From assembly GCF_040111675.1 (NCBI RefSeq), contig NZ_CP157794.1, positions 5,123,501 to 5,187,500 on the forward strand: a DNA stretch of 64,000 bases, read 5' to 3'. This DNA comes from Salinarimonas sp. Its GTDB lineage: Bacteria > Pseudomonadota > Alphaproteobacteria > Rhizobiales > Beijerinckiaceae. This document shows positions 45,572 to 54,055 of this stretch, one piece after another (position 1 is the stretch's first letter; each line of letters begins with the position of its first letter). The notes below the pieces were generated by a model. The model saw only the letters and a program-made list of their open reading frames with translations. It did no database searches and was not told the origin of the DNA. A program made the position numbers and the translations under genes.

Positions 45572-45880
45572 ATGGCGGACGACGAGAAGATCCTGGAGGA
45601 CGCGCTGCGCCGCGTCGAGACCATCGCGCCGGAGCGGGCGACGCCGGCCGTGCGGCGGCTGCGGCGGCCGGAGGGCCGCTGGGTCCGGCTGCCCCTCGGG
45701 CTCGCCTTGACGGTCGGCGGGATCTTCTCCTTCCTGCCCGTGCTCGGCATCTGGATGCTGCCGCTCGGCCTGATCCTCGTCGCCACCGACGTCCCCGTCC
45801 TGCGCCGCCCGGTGGCGCGACTGGTGCTCGCGGCGACCCGGCGCTGGAAGACGCTTCAGCGCCGGCGCGCACGGCGGTGA
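45572..45880 (+). CDS. Small two-helix membrane protein
   Basis: 102 residues, ATG 45572. After a 40-residue charged N-terminus (EDALRRVETIAPERATPAVR) there are two hydrophobic stretches, at about 42-56 and 58-75 (LPLGLALTVGGIFSFLPVLG and onward), then a basic tail rich in Arg. The arrangement resembles PGPGW-type small transmembrane proteins, but the signature is not intact, so I leave it unnamed. It is 103 bases after dnaQ and converges on the peroxiredoxin gene. Confidence 0.72.
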   Translation: MADDEKILEDALRRVETIAPERATPAVRRLRRPEGRWVRLPLGLALTVGGIFSFLPVLGIWMLPLGLILVATDVPVLRRPVARLVLAATRRWKTLQRRRARR

Positions 45881-45887
45881 GGACGTC

Positions 45888-46463
45888 TCAGGGGTGGGCG
45901 AGGAGCCAGGCGATCACGTCCGCGGCGTTCCGGTCCGGCGGAAAGACCGGGTAGAACACCGTCTCGATCACGCCGTCGCGGGCGATCAGGGTGACGCGCT
46001 TGTGCAGCGTGCGGCCGCCCGCCGCGAAGGTGGGAAGCTGCAGGGCGTCCGCGAGCGCGAGGTCGGCGTCGGAGAGGAGCGGGAAGGGCAAGGCGAGCCG
46101 CGAGGCCGCCTCCTGCTGGGCCTCTCGCGTCTGCGTCGAGACGCCGAACACCGCGTCGGCGCCCGCCGCGCGCAGCTCCGCGAAATGGTCGCGGAAGGCG
46201 CAGGATTGCGGCGTGCAGCCCTTCGCTCCGGGGATCTCGCCCCAGTCCGGAGGCAATTCCACGCCCGGCTCGGCGGTCATCGGATAGACGTAGAGCACCA
46301 CCGTCCCGCCGAGATCGGAGAGGCGCACCGGCTCGCCGTCGGTGGCGGGCAGGGTGACGTCCGGCAGGCGCATCCCGGGAAGATGCGCCGCCGCGCCGTC
46401 GTCCACGGGCGTGGGCAGCGTCGACCAGTCGACCGGAATCGGGGCGGGTGCGTCGGCGGTCAT
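45888..46463 (-). CDS. Peroxiredoxin (AhpC/TSA, BCP-like)
   Basis: 191 residues, ATG 46463. Thioredoxin-fold peroxidase that reduces hydrogen or organic peroxides. The active segment is unusual but recognisable: after VVLYVYPMTAEPG there is a roughly 15-residue insertion (VELPPDWGEIPGAK) and then GCTPQSCAFRDH, with the peroxidatic cysteine in GCT and a possible resolving cysteine five residues on, as in BCP proteins. It lies 66 bases downstream of the PfkB kinase gene in the same direction and may be read from that operon. Confidence 0.88.
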   Translation of the reverse strand: MTADAPAPIPVDWSTLPTPVDDGAAAHLPGMRLPDVTLPATDGEPVRLSDLGGTVVLYVYPMTAEPGVELPPDWGEIPGAKGCTPQSCAFRDHFAELRAAGADAVFGVSTQTREAQQEAASRLALPFPLLSDADLALADALQLPTFAAGGRTLHKRVTLIARDGVIETVFYPVFPPDRNAADVIAWLLAHP

Positions 46464-46529
46464 GGGGCGCTCTCCTCTCGTCGAGGGGCGATCATGCCCG
46501 CCCGAAACGCTCGCGACCAGCGGCGGACG

Positions 46530-47540
46530 TCACATCAGCCCCTCTTCCTGCGCCATGTCCTTCAGGCTGCGCTGCGGGCGGGCGCCGATATGGCCGATCA
46601 CCTCCGCGGCGGCGAGAGCGCCGAGGCGCCCGCAATCGACGAGATCGCGGTCCTGGACCACGCCGGCGAGGAAGCCGCCGGCATAGAGGTCGCCGGCGCC
46701 CGTGAGGTCGACGATCCGGTCCACCGGATGGGCGGCCACCGTCTGCGTGCCCTCGCGGGTGACGATCAGCGAGCCGCGCTCCGAGCGGGTGATCACGCCG
46801 ACGAAGCGGCCCTGGGCGAAGCCCTCCTCGCGCAGCGCCCGCACCGCCTCGTCCTCGTCGGCGGTCTGGTAGAGCGCCTTGATCTCGTGGGTGTTGGCGA
46901 AGAGCACGTCGATCAGGCCGTTGCGGGCGAGCTCGAGGAACTCGTCGCGATAACGGTCGACGCAGAAGGAGTCGGAGAGGCTGAGCGCCACCTTGGCGCC
47001 CGCGGCATGGGCGATGGTCGAGGCCTTGCGGAAGGCCTCCTTCGCCGCCGGCGGATCCCAGAGGTAGCCCTCGAGATAGATGATCCGGGCGCTCGCCACC
47101 GTCTCCTCGTCGATGTCGTCGGGGGAGAGGTTCTGGCAGGCGCCGAGATAGGTGTTCATGGTGCGCTCGCCGTCGGGCGTCACCAGGATGAAGGAGCGCG
47201 CGGTCGCCGGGCCGGCGGGATCGGCGTAGCCGGTGTCGAAGCGCACGCCCGTGGCGTTCATGTCGTGCCGGTAGATCCGGCCGAGCTCGTCGTCCTTCAC
47301 CTTGCCGATGAAGCCGGCGCGCGCGCCGAGCGAGGCGGCGCCGACGGCGGTGTTGGCGGCGCAGCCGCCGGAGATGATCGCCGCCTGGCCCATGCGGGAA
47401 TACAGGTCTTCCGCGCGCGCCTCGTCGATCAGGTTCATCGAGCCCTTGTGCAGCTTCTCGGCGACGAGGAAGCCCTCGTCGGTATGGGCGATGACGTCGA
47501 TGATGGCGTTGCCGAGGGTCAGGACATCGAGCGCGGGCAT
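46530..47540 (-). CDS. PfkB-family carbohydrate/nucleoside kinase (adenosine-kinase-like)
   Basis: 336 residues from ATG 47540, preceded by TGAGGA; the open frame continues upstream over the XRE gene. The ribokinase-fold markers are the N-terminal VLTLGNAIIDVIAH, the gly-gly region ISGGCAANTAVGAASLG, and the anion-hole/catalytic motif DLTGAGDLYAGGFL with the catalytic aspartate. Overall it resembles the alphaproteobacterial adenosine-kinase-like group. Substrate assignment is by resemblance only. It is the fifth gene of the leftward timA-mltA-smr-xre unit. Confidence 0.9.
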   Translation of the reverse strand: MPALDVLTLGNAIIDVIAHTDEGFLVAEKLHKGSMNLIDEARAEDLYSRMGQAAIISGGCAANTAVGAASLGARAGFIGKVKDDELGRIYRHDMNATGVRFDTGYADPAGPATARSFILVTPDGERTMNTYLGACQNLSPDDIDEETVASARIIYLEGYLWDPPAAKEAFRKASTIAHAAGAKVALSLSDSFCVDRYRDEFLELARNGLIDVLFANTHEIKALYQTADEDEAVRALREEGFAQGRFVGVITRSERGSLIVTREGTQTVAAHPVDRIVDLTGAGDLYAGGFLAGVVQDRDLVDCGRLGALAAAEVIGHIGARPQRSLKDMAQEEGLM

Positions 47541-47547
47541 AAAATCC

Positions 47548-48048
47548 TCAATTGTGTTCGGGATCGGATGGAGCGTCTTCGGCTGGCGGCGGGTCGAGGT
47601 TAGAACGGCTTCTCGTCGATCCGTCAAGGTCGCGGACCGCCCCGGCGCTCGGGTCGTCGCCATCCAGAATAGCAAGGCAGGCGGCGATCCGGGCCTCGCC
47701 GAGGCCGTCGATCTCGCGCGCGAGACGGTTGGCGAGGAGGACGGCGTCCGGTCCGCAGCCGGCGGCGGGGATCCGCGGGGCCGGGTCGGACAGCTCGGCG
47801 AGCCGCTGCAGCTCGTCCGCCTCGTCCCAGATCACCCCGAAATACTGGATCGTGCCCTGGACCAGGGTGAAGGTCGGCCGCCCGCGCTCGCCGCGCTCCA
47901 GCGCCGAGAGATAGGCGCTGGAGACGCCCAGATGCGCGGCCATGTGCTTGAGCTGGAGCCCGCGCGCGGCGCGCAGCGCGCGCACGCGCCGGCCGAACGG
48001 GGTCAGCGCGCGGGCGTCGCCGTCCGGATCGCGGGAGCGGCGGGGCAT
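47548..48048 (-). CDS. Cro/C1-type (XRE) helix-turn-helix regulator
   Basis: 166 residues, ATG 48048. The HTH lies at about 17-72: FGRRVRALRAARGLQLKHMA, then AHLGVSSAYLSALERGERG, and RPTFTLVQGTIQYFGV. The C-terminal region after about residue 90 is helical with no recognised ligand-binding fold and ends in a polar, disordered tail. Relatives occupy the same position after mltA-smr in Hyphomicrobiales. The target is unknown. Its stop is seven bases before the PfkB start. Confidence 0.88.
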   Translation of the reverse strand: MPRRSRDPDGDARALTPFGRRVRALRAARGLQLKHMAAHLGVSSAYLSALERGERGRPTFTLVQGTIQYFGVIWDEADELQRLAELSDPAPRIPAAGCGPDAVLLANRLAREIDGLGEARIAACLAILDGDDPSAGAVRDLDGSTRSRSNLDPPPAEDAPSDPEHN

Positions 48049-48063
48049 GCGGGCGCGCCCTCC

Positions 48064-48672
48064 TCAGCGGCCGTTGCGGCGGCGCAGGCGCACGTAGAGC
48101 GCGCCCTCCCCGCCGTGATGCGGCGCCGCCGGCTCGAAGCCCACCACGACGCCCCTCAGGTCCGGCTCGCGCAGCCAGTGCGGCACGACCCGGCGCAGCA
48201 CGCCGCGCTCGTCGAACAGGCTGCCCTCCCCCGGCGGTCCGCCCTTGCCGGTGACCACGAGGACGATGCTCGCGCCCTCCGCCGCTTGGCGACGCAGAAA
48301 GCCGAGCAGCGCGAAATGCGCCTCGGCCTGGCGCATGCCGTGCAGGTCGAGCGTGGCGTCGGGGCGCCGGGCGCGGCGGTTGAGGGCGGTGCGCTCCTTG
48401 CGGGCGAGGGCGGCGAGCGGGGGGATGGGCGGCGGCGCGGGCGGCCGCGGACGATAGGGCGCCGCCGTCGGCGCCCGGGGCTTCTGCGGGGGCGCCTGCG
48501 TGGGGGGGCGCGGCGGCGGCGGCGCGGCCGGCGTCACCTTCGGGGGCGCGGACGTCGCGCTTTCAGCCTCGCGATAGCCGTCTCGCCCCTTCAGCGGCGC
48601 GACGTGGCGGATCACGTGGCGCCAGAGGCTCTCCTCCTCCTCGGTGAGCTCGCGCTTGCGCCGCCGGCTCAT
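48064..48672 (-). CDS. Smr/MutS2-type domain protein
   Basis: 202 residues, ATG 48672 overlapping the mltA stop by four bases. A basic N-terminus (SRRRKRELTEEEESLWRHV) is joined by a Pro/Ala-rich linker (about 45-95) to an Smr domain starting near residue 105: the LDLHGM motif in ATLDLHGMRQAEAHFALLG, then VLVVTGKGGPPGEGSLF and the C-terminal HHGGEGALYVRLRR. Smr domains nick or bind nucleic acid. The low-complexity linker is unusually long. Confidence 0.92.
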   Translation of the reverse strand: MSRRRKRELTEEEESLWRHVIRHVAPLKGRDGYREAESATSAPPKVTPAAPPPPRPPTQAPPQKPRAPTAAPYRPRPPAPPPIPPLAALARKERTALNRRARRPDATLDLHGMRQAEAHFALLGFLRRQAAEGASIVLVVTGKGGPPGEGSLFDERGVLRRVVPHWLREPDLRGVVVGFEPAAPHHGGEGALYVRLRRRNGR

Positions 48673-49859
48673 GGCAGCGCTTCCGGCCGCGGTCGCGGCA
48701 GCAGGGCGACGAAGGAGACGCGATGGCGGATCAGGCCCGCCTGCGTGCCGGCCTGCGCCCCCGATCCGGCGAAGTAGTCGCCCCGCGCCGGGCCGAGAAT
48801 GGCCGAGCCGGTGTCCTGCGCGATCATCAGCCGGGCGAGCGGCGCCTCGCGTCCCTCGGCGTCCGGGATCGCGCCGTCGAGCCAGACCGGAAGGCCGTAG
48901 GGCCACAGCGTCCGGTCGACCGCGAGGGAGCGGTGCGGCACGAGCGGCGTTCCCGCCCCGCCGACGGGCCCCAGCGCCGGGTCGTGGTCCTCGAGGAGGC
49001 GGAAGAAGATGTAGGAGGCGTTCTCGCGCATCAGCGCGCGCGCCTCCTTCGGATGGTCGCGCAGCCAGGCGAGGAGCCGCTCGAGGCTCATCGCGTCCTT
49101 GTCGATGGCGCCGCGCTCCACCAGCAGCCGGCCGATCGAGGTGTAGGGATGGCCGTTGCGGCCGGCGTAGCCGACGCGCAGCACGCGCCCGTCCTCGAGC
49201 CGGATGCGCGCCGAGCCCTGGACGTGAACGATGAAGGCCTCGCCGGGCTGCTCCAGCCACACGATCGGCGGGGCGTCGGCGTCGAGCGCGCCTTCCTCGA
49301 TCGCGGCGCGGGTCGGGACCGGGCGATGGCCGCCCGCGCCGTCGGGCAGCGCCGCCCGAAGGATCGGGTCGAGGCCGGGACGCGTCTCGCCCTCGGCGAG
49401 CGAGACCAGCGCGGCCGGCCGGGCGCGAAGGGGGGTCGCGAAGCGGGCGGTGGGGTGGAGCGCGCCCGCGAGCTCGGGCTCGTAATAGCCGGTGAGGAAG
49501 CCCGCGCCACCGGGCGGCCGCACGCGGTGGGGCGTGAACCAGGTCTCGAAGAAGGCGCGGGCCGTCTCGGCCGGGGCGTTTTCCGAAAGCTCCAGCGCGG
49601 CGCGGCAGGCCGCGGCGAGGTCACCGCTCGCAAGGGCCGCGGGGCGCAGGGCCGCGCGGCCCTCGATCACGAGCGGGCAGGTGAGGCGAAAGGCGGCGAG
49701 AGCGGCGGCGTGGTCGTCCTGCGCCCAGCCCGGCAGGTCGGAAAAGGCGAGCCTCTCCAGCCGCGCGCCGCCGACGGCGTCGGCGCCGAGGGTGGGAGCG
49801 GGGGCGAGGGTCATCGCGGCGCCGAGCGCGCACAGGCCGAGCGACGCCGCGCGGATCAT
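48669..49859 (-). CDS. mltA: Membrane-bound lytic murein transglycosylase A
   Basis: 396 residues, ATG 49859. It cleaves peptidoglycan glycan strands to 1,6-anhydro-muropeptides. A Sec signal (MIRAASLGLCALGAAMTLAP) lacks a proper lipobox, so the protein may be soluble in the periplasm. The MltA domain has FLTGYYEPELAG, the beta-barrel VHVQGSARIRLEDGRVLRVGYAGRNGHPY, and the 3D domain with catalytic aspartates in LMIAQDTGSAILGPARGDYF. It overlaps both the timA stop and the smr start by four bases. Confidence 0.95.
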   Translation of the reverse strand: MIRAASLGLCALGAAMTLAPAPTLGADAVGGARLERLAFSDLPGWAQDDHAAALAAFRLTCPLVIEGRAALRPAALASGDLAAACRAALELSENAPAETARAFFETWFTPHRVRPPGGAGFLTGYYEPELAGALHPTARFATPLRARPAALVSLAEGETRPGLDPILRAALPDGAGGHRPVPTRAAIEEGALDADAPPIVWLEQPGEAFIVHVQGSARIRLEDGRVLRVGYAGRNGHPYTSIGRLLVERGAIDKDAMSLERLLAWLRDHPKEARALMRENASYIFFRLLEDHDPALGPVGGAGTPLVPHRSLAVDRTLWPYGLPVWLDGAIPDAEGREAPLARLMIAQDTGSAILGPARGDYFAGSGAQAGTQAGLIRHRVSFVALLPRPRPEALP

Positions 49860-50560
49860 TGACCCGCTTCGGTCGCCACCAGCTGCCAGTTCGGATCGCG
49901 CGCGCCGAGCTGGCGGGCGAAGGTCCACACGTCGGTGACGTCGACCACCTGATCGGCGGAGCCCTCGACCACGTCGCCGGCGGCCGAGCGCGTCACCGAG
50001 ATCAGCTCGGAGACGATCCGCACCGTGATCTGGGCGGTCTTGCCCTTCACCTCGGCGGCGGTGATCTCGGCCTTGTCGATGGCGACGAAGGTGGTCTCCG
50101 CCTTCTCGCCTCGGGTCTCCCGGTCGGCGATGGCCGCCTCGAAGCCGTCGTAGACCTCCTTCGAGAGGAGGTCCTTGAGCGTCTTGCGGTCGCCGGCGGC
50201 GAAGGCGGTCACGATCATCTCGTAGGCCATCTTGGCGCCTTCGAGGAACTCGCGGCCGTTGAATTGCGGCTCCTGGCGGGCGATCTCGTCGAGGCCCTCC
50301 GTCACCGCCGCGCCGGGGGCGGCGACGCCCTTCCAGCGGTCGGGAGAGGAGGGCGCCCCGGCCGAGCCGTTCGGCAGGCGCACGACATTGTCGCCGCCGC
50401 CGGAGCGCGCGCCGCGGGAGCCGGGCGTTTCGCGTCCGAACGCGTCTCGGGGCGGTTTCTCGTTCCCGGTCTTGGTGCCGAGCACGGACCGCAGCCGCCA
50501 GATCACGAAGACGGCGAGCGCGAGAAAGATGAGCGTCGTGAGGTCGAAAGACTCTTGCAT
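49856..50560 (-). CDS. Tim44-like membrane-associated protein (TimA)
   Basis: 234 residues from ATG 50560; upstream in-frame starts as far as 50701 lack the family N-terminus. One membrane helix at about 6-23 (LTTLIFLALAVFVIWRLRSV) is followed by a polar linker (Gly/Arg/Pro) and the Tim44 domain from about residue 90 (FLEGAKMAYEMIVTAFAAGD, LKDLLSKEVYDGFEAAIADR, DVWTFARQLGARDPNWQLVA). It is related to the mitochondrial import subunit Tim44, and its bacterial role is not settled. It is the first gene of the leftward unit. Confidence 0.93.
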   Translation of the reverse strand: MQESFDLTTLIFLALAVFVIWRLRSVLGTKTGNEKPPRDAFGRETPGSRGARSGGGDNVVRLPNGSAGAPSSPDRWKGVAAPGAAVTEGLDEIARQEPQFNGREFLEGAKMAYEMIVTAFAAGDRKTLKDLLSKEVYDGFEAAIADRETRGEKAETTFVAIDKAEITAAEVKGKTAQITVRIVSELISVTRSAAGDVVEGSADQVVDVTDVWTFARQLGARDPNWQLVATEAGQ

Positions 50561-50896
50561 CGTCGGTCCGGCCTGGAAATCCCCGGAAGTCGGGCCTCGG
50601 GTCTCGGCGCGCCGGCGGCGGAGATCGCTCCCCACCACGCGCCGCGCCCATCTGCGCATATGGGCAACGAGCGTCGTAACATCCACCCATCGCGGCGACA
50701 AGCAGCCGCGATGAGCGGCTTTTTCGCACGTCGCCTCCCCAGACTACCGGCAAGAGTGGCGAGCCTTTGACGGGGCCGCCCGCGCTTGTTCCCATCCGAG
50801 AGACGTGTTAGCGCGCTGTGCGCATGGGCCGGCGGGCGCTCCGCCAGGCCGTACCGCGCCCGGCCGGGCGCCCTCGCAGCAAATCGGAGACGAGAG
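50561..50896. other. Gene-free divergent region between timA and secB
   Basis: 336 bases separating divergent starts. I find no conserved gene: fxsA, which sits between these genes in several relatives, is absent. A weak palindrome GCCCAT...ATGGGC lies at 50648-50667. A TTGACG at 50767-50772 could be the -35 of a secB promoter, but no convincing -10 follows. Confidence 0.5.
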
Positions 50897-51421
50897 ATGG
50901 CCGACACCCCGGCGACCAATGGCGCGCAGGACAACGCCGCAGCCGAGACCACCGCCCCCTCGCTGAACGCGCTCGCGCAGTACACCAAGGACTTCTCCTT
51001 CGAGAACCCGACCGCGCCGCGTTCGCTCGCGCCGCAGCAGGCCCAGCCGAAGATCGGCATCCAGGTCAACGTGAACGCCAAGCAGATGAGCGAGACCGAC
51101 TACGAGGTCGAGCTCAAGCTCGAGGGCGACGCCAAGACGGACGACGCCGTCATGTTCAAGTTCGAGCTGACCTATGCGGGTGTCTTCCGCGTCAAGAACG
51201 TGCCCAAGGAGCAGCTCCATCCGGTCGTGATGATCGAGTGCCCGCGCCTGCTGTTCCCCTTCGCCCGCCAGATCGTGGCGGAATCGGTGCGCAACGGCGG
51301 CTTCCCGCCGCTCTACATCGACCCGATCGACTTCGTGGCCCTCTACCGCCAGCGCGTCGCCGCCGCCCAGCAGGCCGCCGCGACGCAGGGCGGGGCCCCC
51401 GGCGGCACGCAGAACGCCTGA
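50897..51421 (+). CDS. secB: Protein-export chaperone SecB
   Basis: 174 residues, ATG 50897. It is a tetrameric chaperone that holds preproteins unfolded and delivers them to SecA. The conserved core starts LNALAQYTKDFSFENP, then IGIQVNVNAKQ, YEVELKLEGDA, FELTYAGVFRV, VMIECPRLLFPFARQI and TRDGGFPPL-type NGGFPPLYIDPIDF. An acidic, disordered N-terminal extension of about 25 residues precedes it, usual in alphaproteobacteria. It is a single-gene unit ending at a strong terminator. Confidence 0.97.
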   Translation: MADTPATNGAQDNAAAETTAPSLNALAQYTKDFSFENPTAPRSLAPQQAQPKIGIQVNVNAKQMSETDYEVELKLEGDAKTDDAVMFKFELTYAGVFRVKNVPKEQLHPVVMIECPRLLFPFARQIVAESVRNGGFPPLYIDPIDFVALYRQRVAAAQQAAATQGGAPGGTQNA

Positions 51422-51452
51422 TCCGTCGCGCGTCGCGCGGGCCGATCGAGAG

Positions 51453-51486
51453 CGCCTCCGGACGTCGCCGTCCGGAGGCGTTTCGC
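51453..51486 (+). terminator. Intrinsic terminator after secB
   Basis: CGCCTCCGGACG (51453-51464), loop TCGC, CGTCCGGAGGCG (51469-51480): a perfect 12-bp stem followed by TTTCGC. It lies 31 bases after the secB stop and separates secB from hisB. Confidence 0.88.
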
Positions 51487-51566
51487 ATTCCGGGGCGCGG
51501 CCCGCTGGCCTTCCGGCCCGGCGCTTGCTAGAACGCGCGCCCGACCACGAAACGGGACGAACCGCC

Positions 51567-52154
51567 ATGCGCGCCGCGCGCGTCGACCGCCGCACCTCGG
51601 AGACGCAGATCGCCCTCTCCCTTTCCCTCGACGGCGAGGGCGAGGCGACGATCGCGACCGGGGTCGGATTCTTCGACCACATGCTCGACCTCCTCGCCCG
51701 CCATGCCCTCTTCGACCTCGAGGTCGACGCCAAGGGCGACACGCACGTGGACGATCACCACACGGTGGAGGACGTCGGCATCGCGCTCGGCCAGGCCTTC
51801 CGCGAGGCGCTGGGCGACAAGCGCGGCATCGCCCGCTACGCGACCGTTCACCTGCCCATGGACGAGGCGCTCACCCGCGTGTCGGTGGACATCTCCGGCC
51901 GGCCCTTCCTCGTCTTCCGCACCGCCTTCCCGACGCAGAAGATCGGGACGTTCGACACCGAGCTCGTGCGCGAGTGGTTCCAGGCCTTCGCCTCGAACGC
52001 CGGCATCACGCTGCATGTCGAGACGCTGTACGGCGACAACTCCCACCACATCGCCGAGAGCTGCTTCAAGGGCCTCGCCCGGGCCTTGCGCGCGGCGATC
52101 GCCCTCGACCCGCGCGAGGCGGACCGCATCCCCTCGACCAAGGGAGCGCTCTAG
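51567..52154 (+). CDS. hisB: Imidazoleglycerol-phosphate dehydratase HisB
   Basis: 195 residues from ATG 51567; an upstream in-frame ATG at 51525 lacks homology to the family start. It catalyses the dehydration of imidazoleglycerol phosphate in histidine synthesis. Manganese-binding motifs are intact: FFDHMLDLLARH, the DDHHTVED motif and GDNSHHIAESCFKGLARAL. It is the monofunctional form without the phosphatase domain. First of the hisB-DUF2628-hisH-hisA-EI24 unit. Confidence 0.97.
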   Translation: MRAARVDRRTSETQIALSLSLDGEGEATIATGVGFFDHMLDLLARHALFDLEVDAKGDTHVDDHHTVEDVGIALGQAFREALGDKRGIARYATVHLPMDEALTRVSVDISGRPFLVFRTAFPTQKIGTFDTELVREWFQAFASNAGITLHVETLYGDNSHHIAESCFKGLARALRAAIALDPREADRIPSTKGAL

Positions 52155-52155
52155 C

Positions 52156-52644
52156 ATGCGCACCTACACGGTCCACCTGCCGCGCGACGCGAAGCCCGGC
52201 GACCCGGCGGCCTACGAGCGCGCGACCCTGGTGCGGGACGGCTTCAACTGGGCGGCGTTCTTCTTCTCGGTGCTGTGGATGCTCTGGCACCGGCTCTGGC
52301 TCGCCGCGCTGCTCACGCTCATCGTGCTCGTCGCCTTCTCGATGGCGCTCGACGCGCTCGGGATCGCCCAGGACATGGCGGCGCTCGCGAGCCTGCTGCT
52401 GGCGAGCCTGATCGGGCTCGAGGCCTCGACCCTGCGGCGCTGGACCTACGCCCGCCGCGGCATGCCGATCGTGGACGTGGTCTCGGCGCCGGATCACGAC
52501 GCGGCGGACGCGCTCGCCTGCCGGCGCTTCATGGACCGCGCCGCCGCCGCGGCCTCCGTTCCGGTCCCGCCGCCGCTGCCCCCGCGGGCGGCGCGCCGGG
52601 AGGAGATCGCGCCGTTCGGCTTCTCCGCGGAGGGCGCGCGATGA
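52156..52644 (+). CDS. DUF2628 membrane protein
   Basis: 162 residues, ATG 52156, two bases after the hisB stop. The N-terminus MRTYTVHLPRD, then LVRDGFNWAAFFFSVLWMLWHRLWL, is the DUF2628 signature. Two or three hydrophobic helices span about 32-85. The C-terminal third is Ala/Pro-rich and ends EEIAPFGFSAEGAR. Presence inside the his unit, between hisB and hisH, is common in Hyphomicrobiales. The function is unknown. Four-base overlap with hisH. Confidence 0.88.
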   Translation: MRTYTVHLPRDAKPGDPAAYERATLVRDGFNWAAFFFSVLWMLWHRLWLAALLTLIVLVAFSMALDALGIAQDMAALASLLLASLIGLEASTLRRWTYARRGMPIVDVVSAPDHDAADALACRRFMDRAAAAASVPVPPPLPPRAARREEIAPFGFSAEGAR

Positions 52645-53291
52645 GCGTCGCGATCGTCGATTACGGCTCGGGCAACCTGCATTCCGCGCAGAAGGCCTTC
52701 GAGCGCGCCGCCCGCGAGGCGGGCCTCGCCATGGCGGTGCAGGTGACGAGCGATCCCGCCGCCGTGCTCGACGCCGAGCGCGTCGTGCTCCCCGGCGTGG
52801 GCGCCTTCGCCGATTGCCGGCGCGGGCTCGATTCGGTGCCGGGCATGGTCGAGGCGCTCACCGAGAAGGTGAAGGGCCGCGGCGCGCCGTTCCTGGGCAT
52901 CTGCGTGGGCATGCAGCTCCTCGCCTCGCGCGGGCTCGAGCACGTCACGACGCTCGGGCTCGGCTGGATCCCCGGCGACGTCGCCGCGATCCGCCCGGGC
53001 GACCCGGCCCTGAAGATCCCGCACATGGGCTGGAACGTGCTCGAGGCGCGCCGCGCCCATCCGCTGCTCGACGGAATTCCCACCGGCGATGGCGGGCTGC
53101 ACGCCTATTTCGTGCATTCCTACGCGCTGACGCCGGACAATCCCGACGACGTCGTCGCGACGACGGACTACGGCGGCCCCATCACCGCCATCGTCGCCCG
53201 CGACAACGTCGCCGGCACCCAGTTCCACCCCGAGAAGAGCCAGACGCTCGGGCTCGCTCTCATCGCCAACTTCCTGAGGTGGCGCCCGTGA
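52641..53291 (+). CDS. hisH: Imidazole glycerol phosphate synthase glutaminase subunit HisH
   Basis: 216 residues, ATG 52641. It is the glutaminase that feeds ammonia to HisF. The class I amidotransferase triad is intact: cysteine in LGICVGMQLL, histidine and glutamate in GTQFHPEKSQ. The start VAIVDYGSGNLHSAQKAF and the LPGVGAF oxyanion region are typical. Its partner HisF is not coded in the window, so the two subunits are unlinked. It overlaps both neighbours by four bases. Confidence 0.97.
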   Translation: MSVAIVDYGSGNLHSAQKAFERAAREAGLAMAVQVTSDPAAVLDAERVVLPGVGAFADCRRGLDSVPGMVEALTEKVKGRGAPFLGICVGMQLLASRGLEHVTTLGLGWIPGDVAAIRPGDPALKIPHMGWNVLEARRAHPLLDGIPTGDGGLHAYFVHSYALTPDNPDDVVATTDYGGPITAIVARDNVAGTQFHPEKSQTLGLALIANFLRWRP

Positions 53292-54055
53292 TCCTCTTCC
53301 CCGCCATCGACCTCAAGGAAGGCCGCTGCGTGCGCCTGATCCAGGGCGACATGGAGCAGGCGACCGTCTTCAACGACGATCCCGCCGCGCAGGCGCGCGC
53401 CTTCGAGGCCCAGGGCTTCTCCTGGCTGCACGTGGTCGATCTCGACGGCGCCTTCGCCGGCAAGCCGATGAACGCGGCCGCAGTCGACGGCATCCTCACC
53501 GACGTCTCGCTGCCCGTGCAGCTCGGCGGCGGCGTGCGCGACATGCGCACCGTCGAGGGTTGGCTCGAGAAGGGCGTGGCGCGCATCGTCATCGGCACCG
53601 CCGCCGTGCGCGATCCCGCCTTCGTGCGCGAGGCGGCCCGGCGCCACCCCGGCAAGATCGCGGTCGGCATCGACGCCAAGGACGGCTACGTCGCCGTCGA
53701 GGGCTGGGCGCAGACCTCGCATCTCACCGCCGAGGAGCTCGGCCGACGCTTCGAGGACGCGGGCGTCGCGGCCATCGTCTACACCGACATCGCCCGCGAC
53801 GGCATCCTCAAGGGTCTCAACATCGAGATGACGCTCGCGCTGGCGAACGCCGTCTCGATCCCGGTCATCGCGTCCGGCGGCCTCGCCTCGATCGACGACG
53901 TGGCGCGCCTGCTCGAGCCCGACTGCGCGGCGCTGGCCGGCGCCATCAGCGGCCGGGCGCTCTACGACGGGCGGATCGATCCGGCGGAGGCGCTCGCTAT
54001 GATCGCCGCGGCGCAGACGGCGCGCGGAGAGGGCGCGTCGCAGCCCGCCGGATGA
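53288..54055 (+). CDS. hisA: ProFAR isomerase HisA
   Basis: 255 residues, GTG 53288. It is a (beta/alpha)8 isomerase in histidine synthesis. The first catalytic aspartate is in LFPAIDLKEGRCVRL and the second in YTDIARDGILKG. Phosphate-binding loops are LGGGVR and ASGGLASIDD. It overlaps the hisH stop (GTGA) and the next gene (ATGA). hisF would usually follow; an EI24-family gene follows instead. Confidence 0.97.
   Translation: MILFPAIDLKEGRCVRLIQGDMEQATVFNDDPAAQARAFEAQGFSWLHVVDLDGAFAGKPMNAAAVDGILTDVSLPVQLGGGVRDMRTVEGWLEKGVARIVIGTAAVRDPAFVREAARRHPGKIAVGIDAKDGYVAVEGWAQTSHLTAEELGRRFEDAGVAAIVYTDIARDGILKGLNIEMTLALANAVSIPVIASGGLASIDDVARLLEPDCAALAGAISGRALYDGRIDPAEALAMIAAAQTARGEGASQPAG

Noticed and set aside
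50767..50795. secB promoter at TTGACG
   Set aside because: The -35 is good, but the hexamer 17 bases on (TCCCAT) is too far from a -10 consensus to list.
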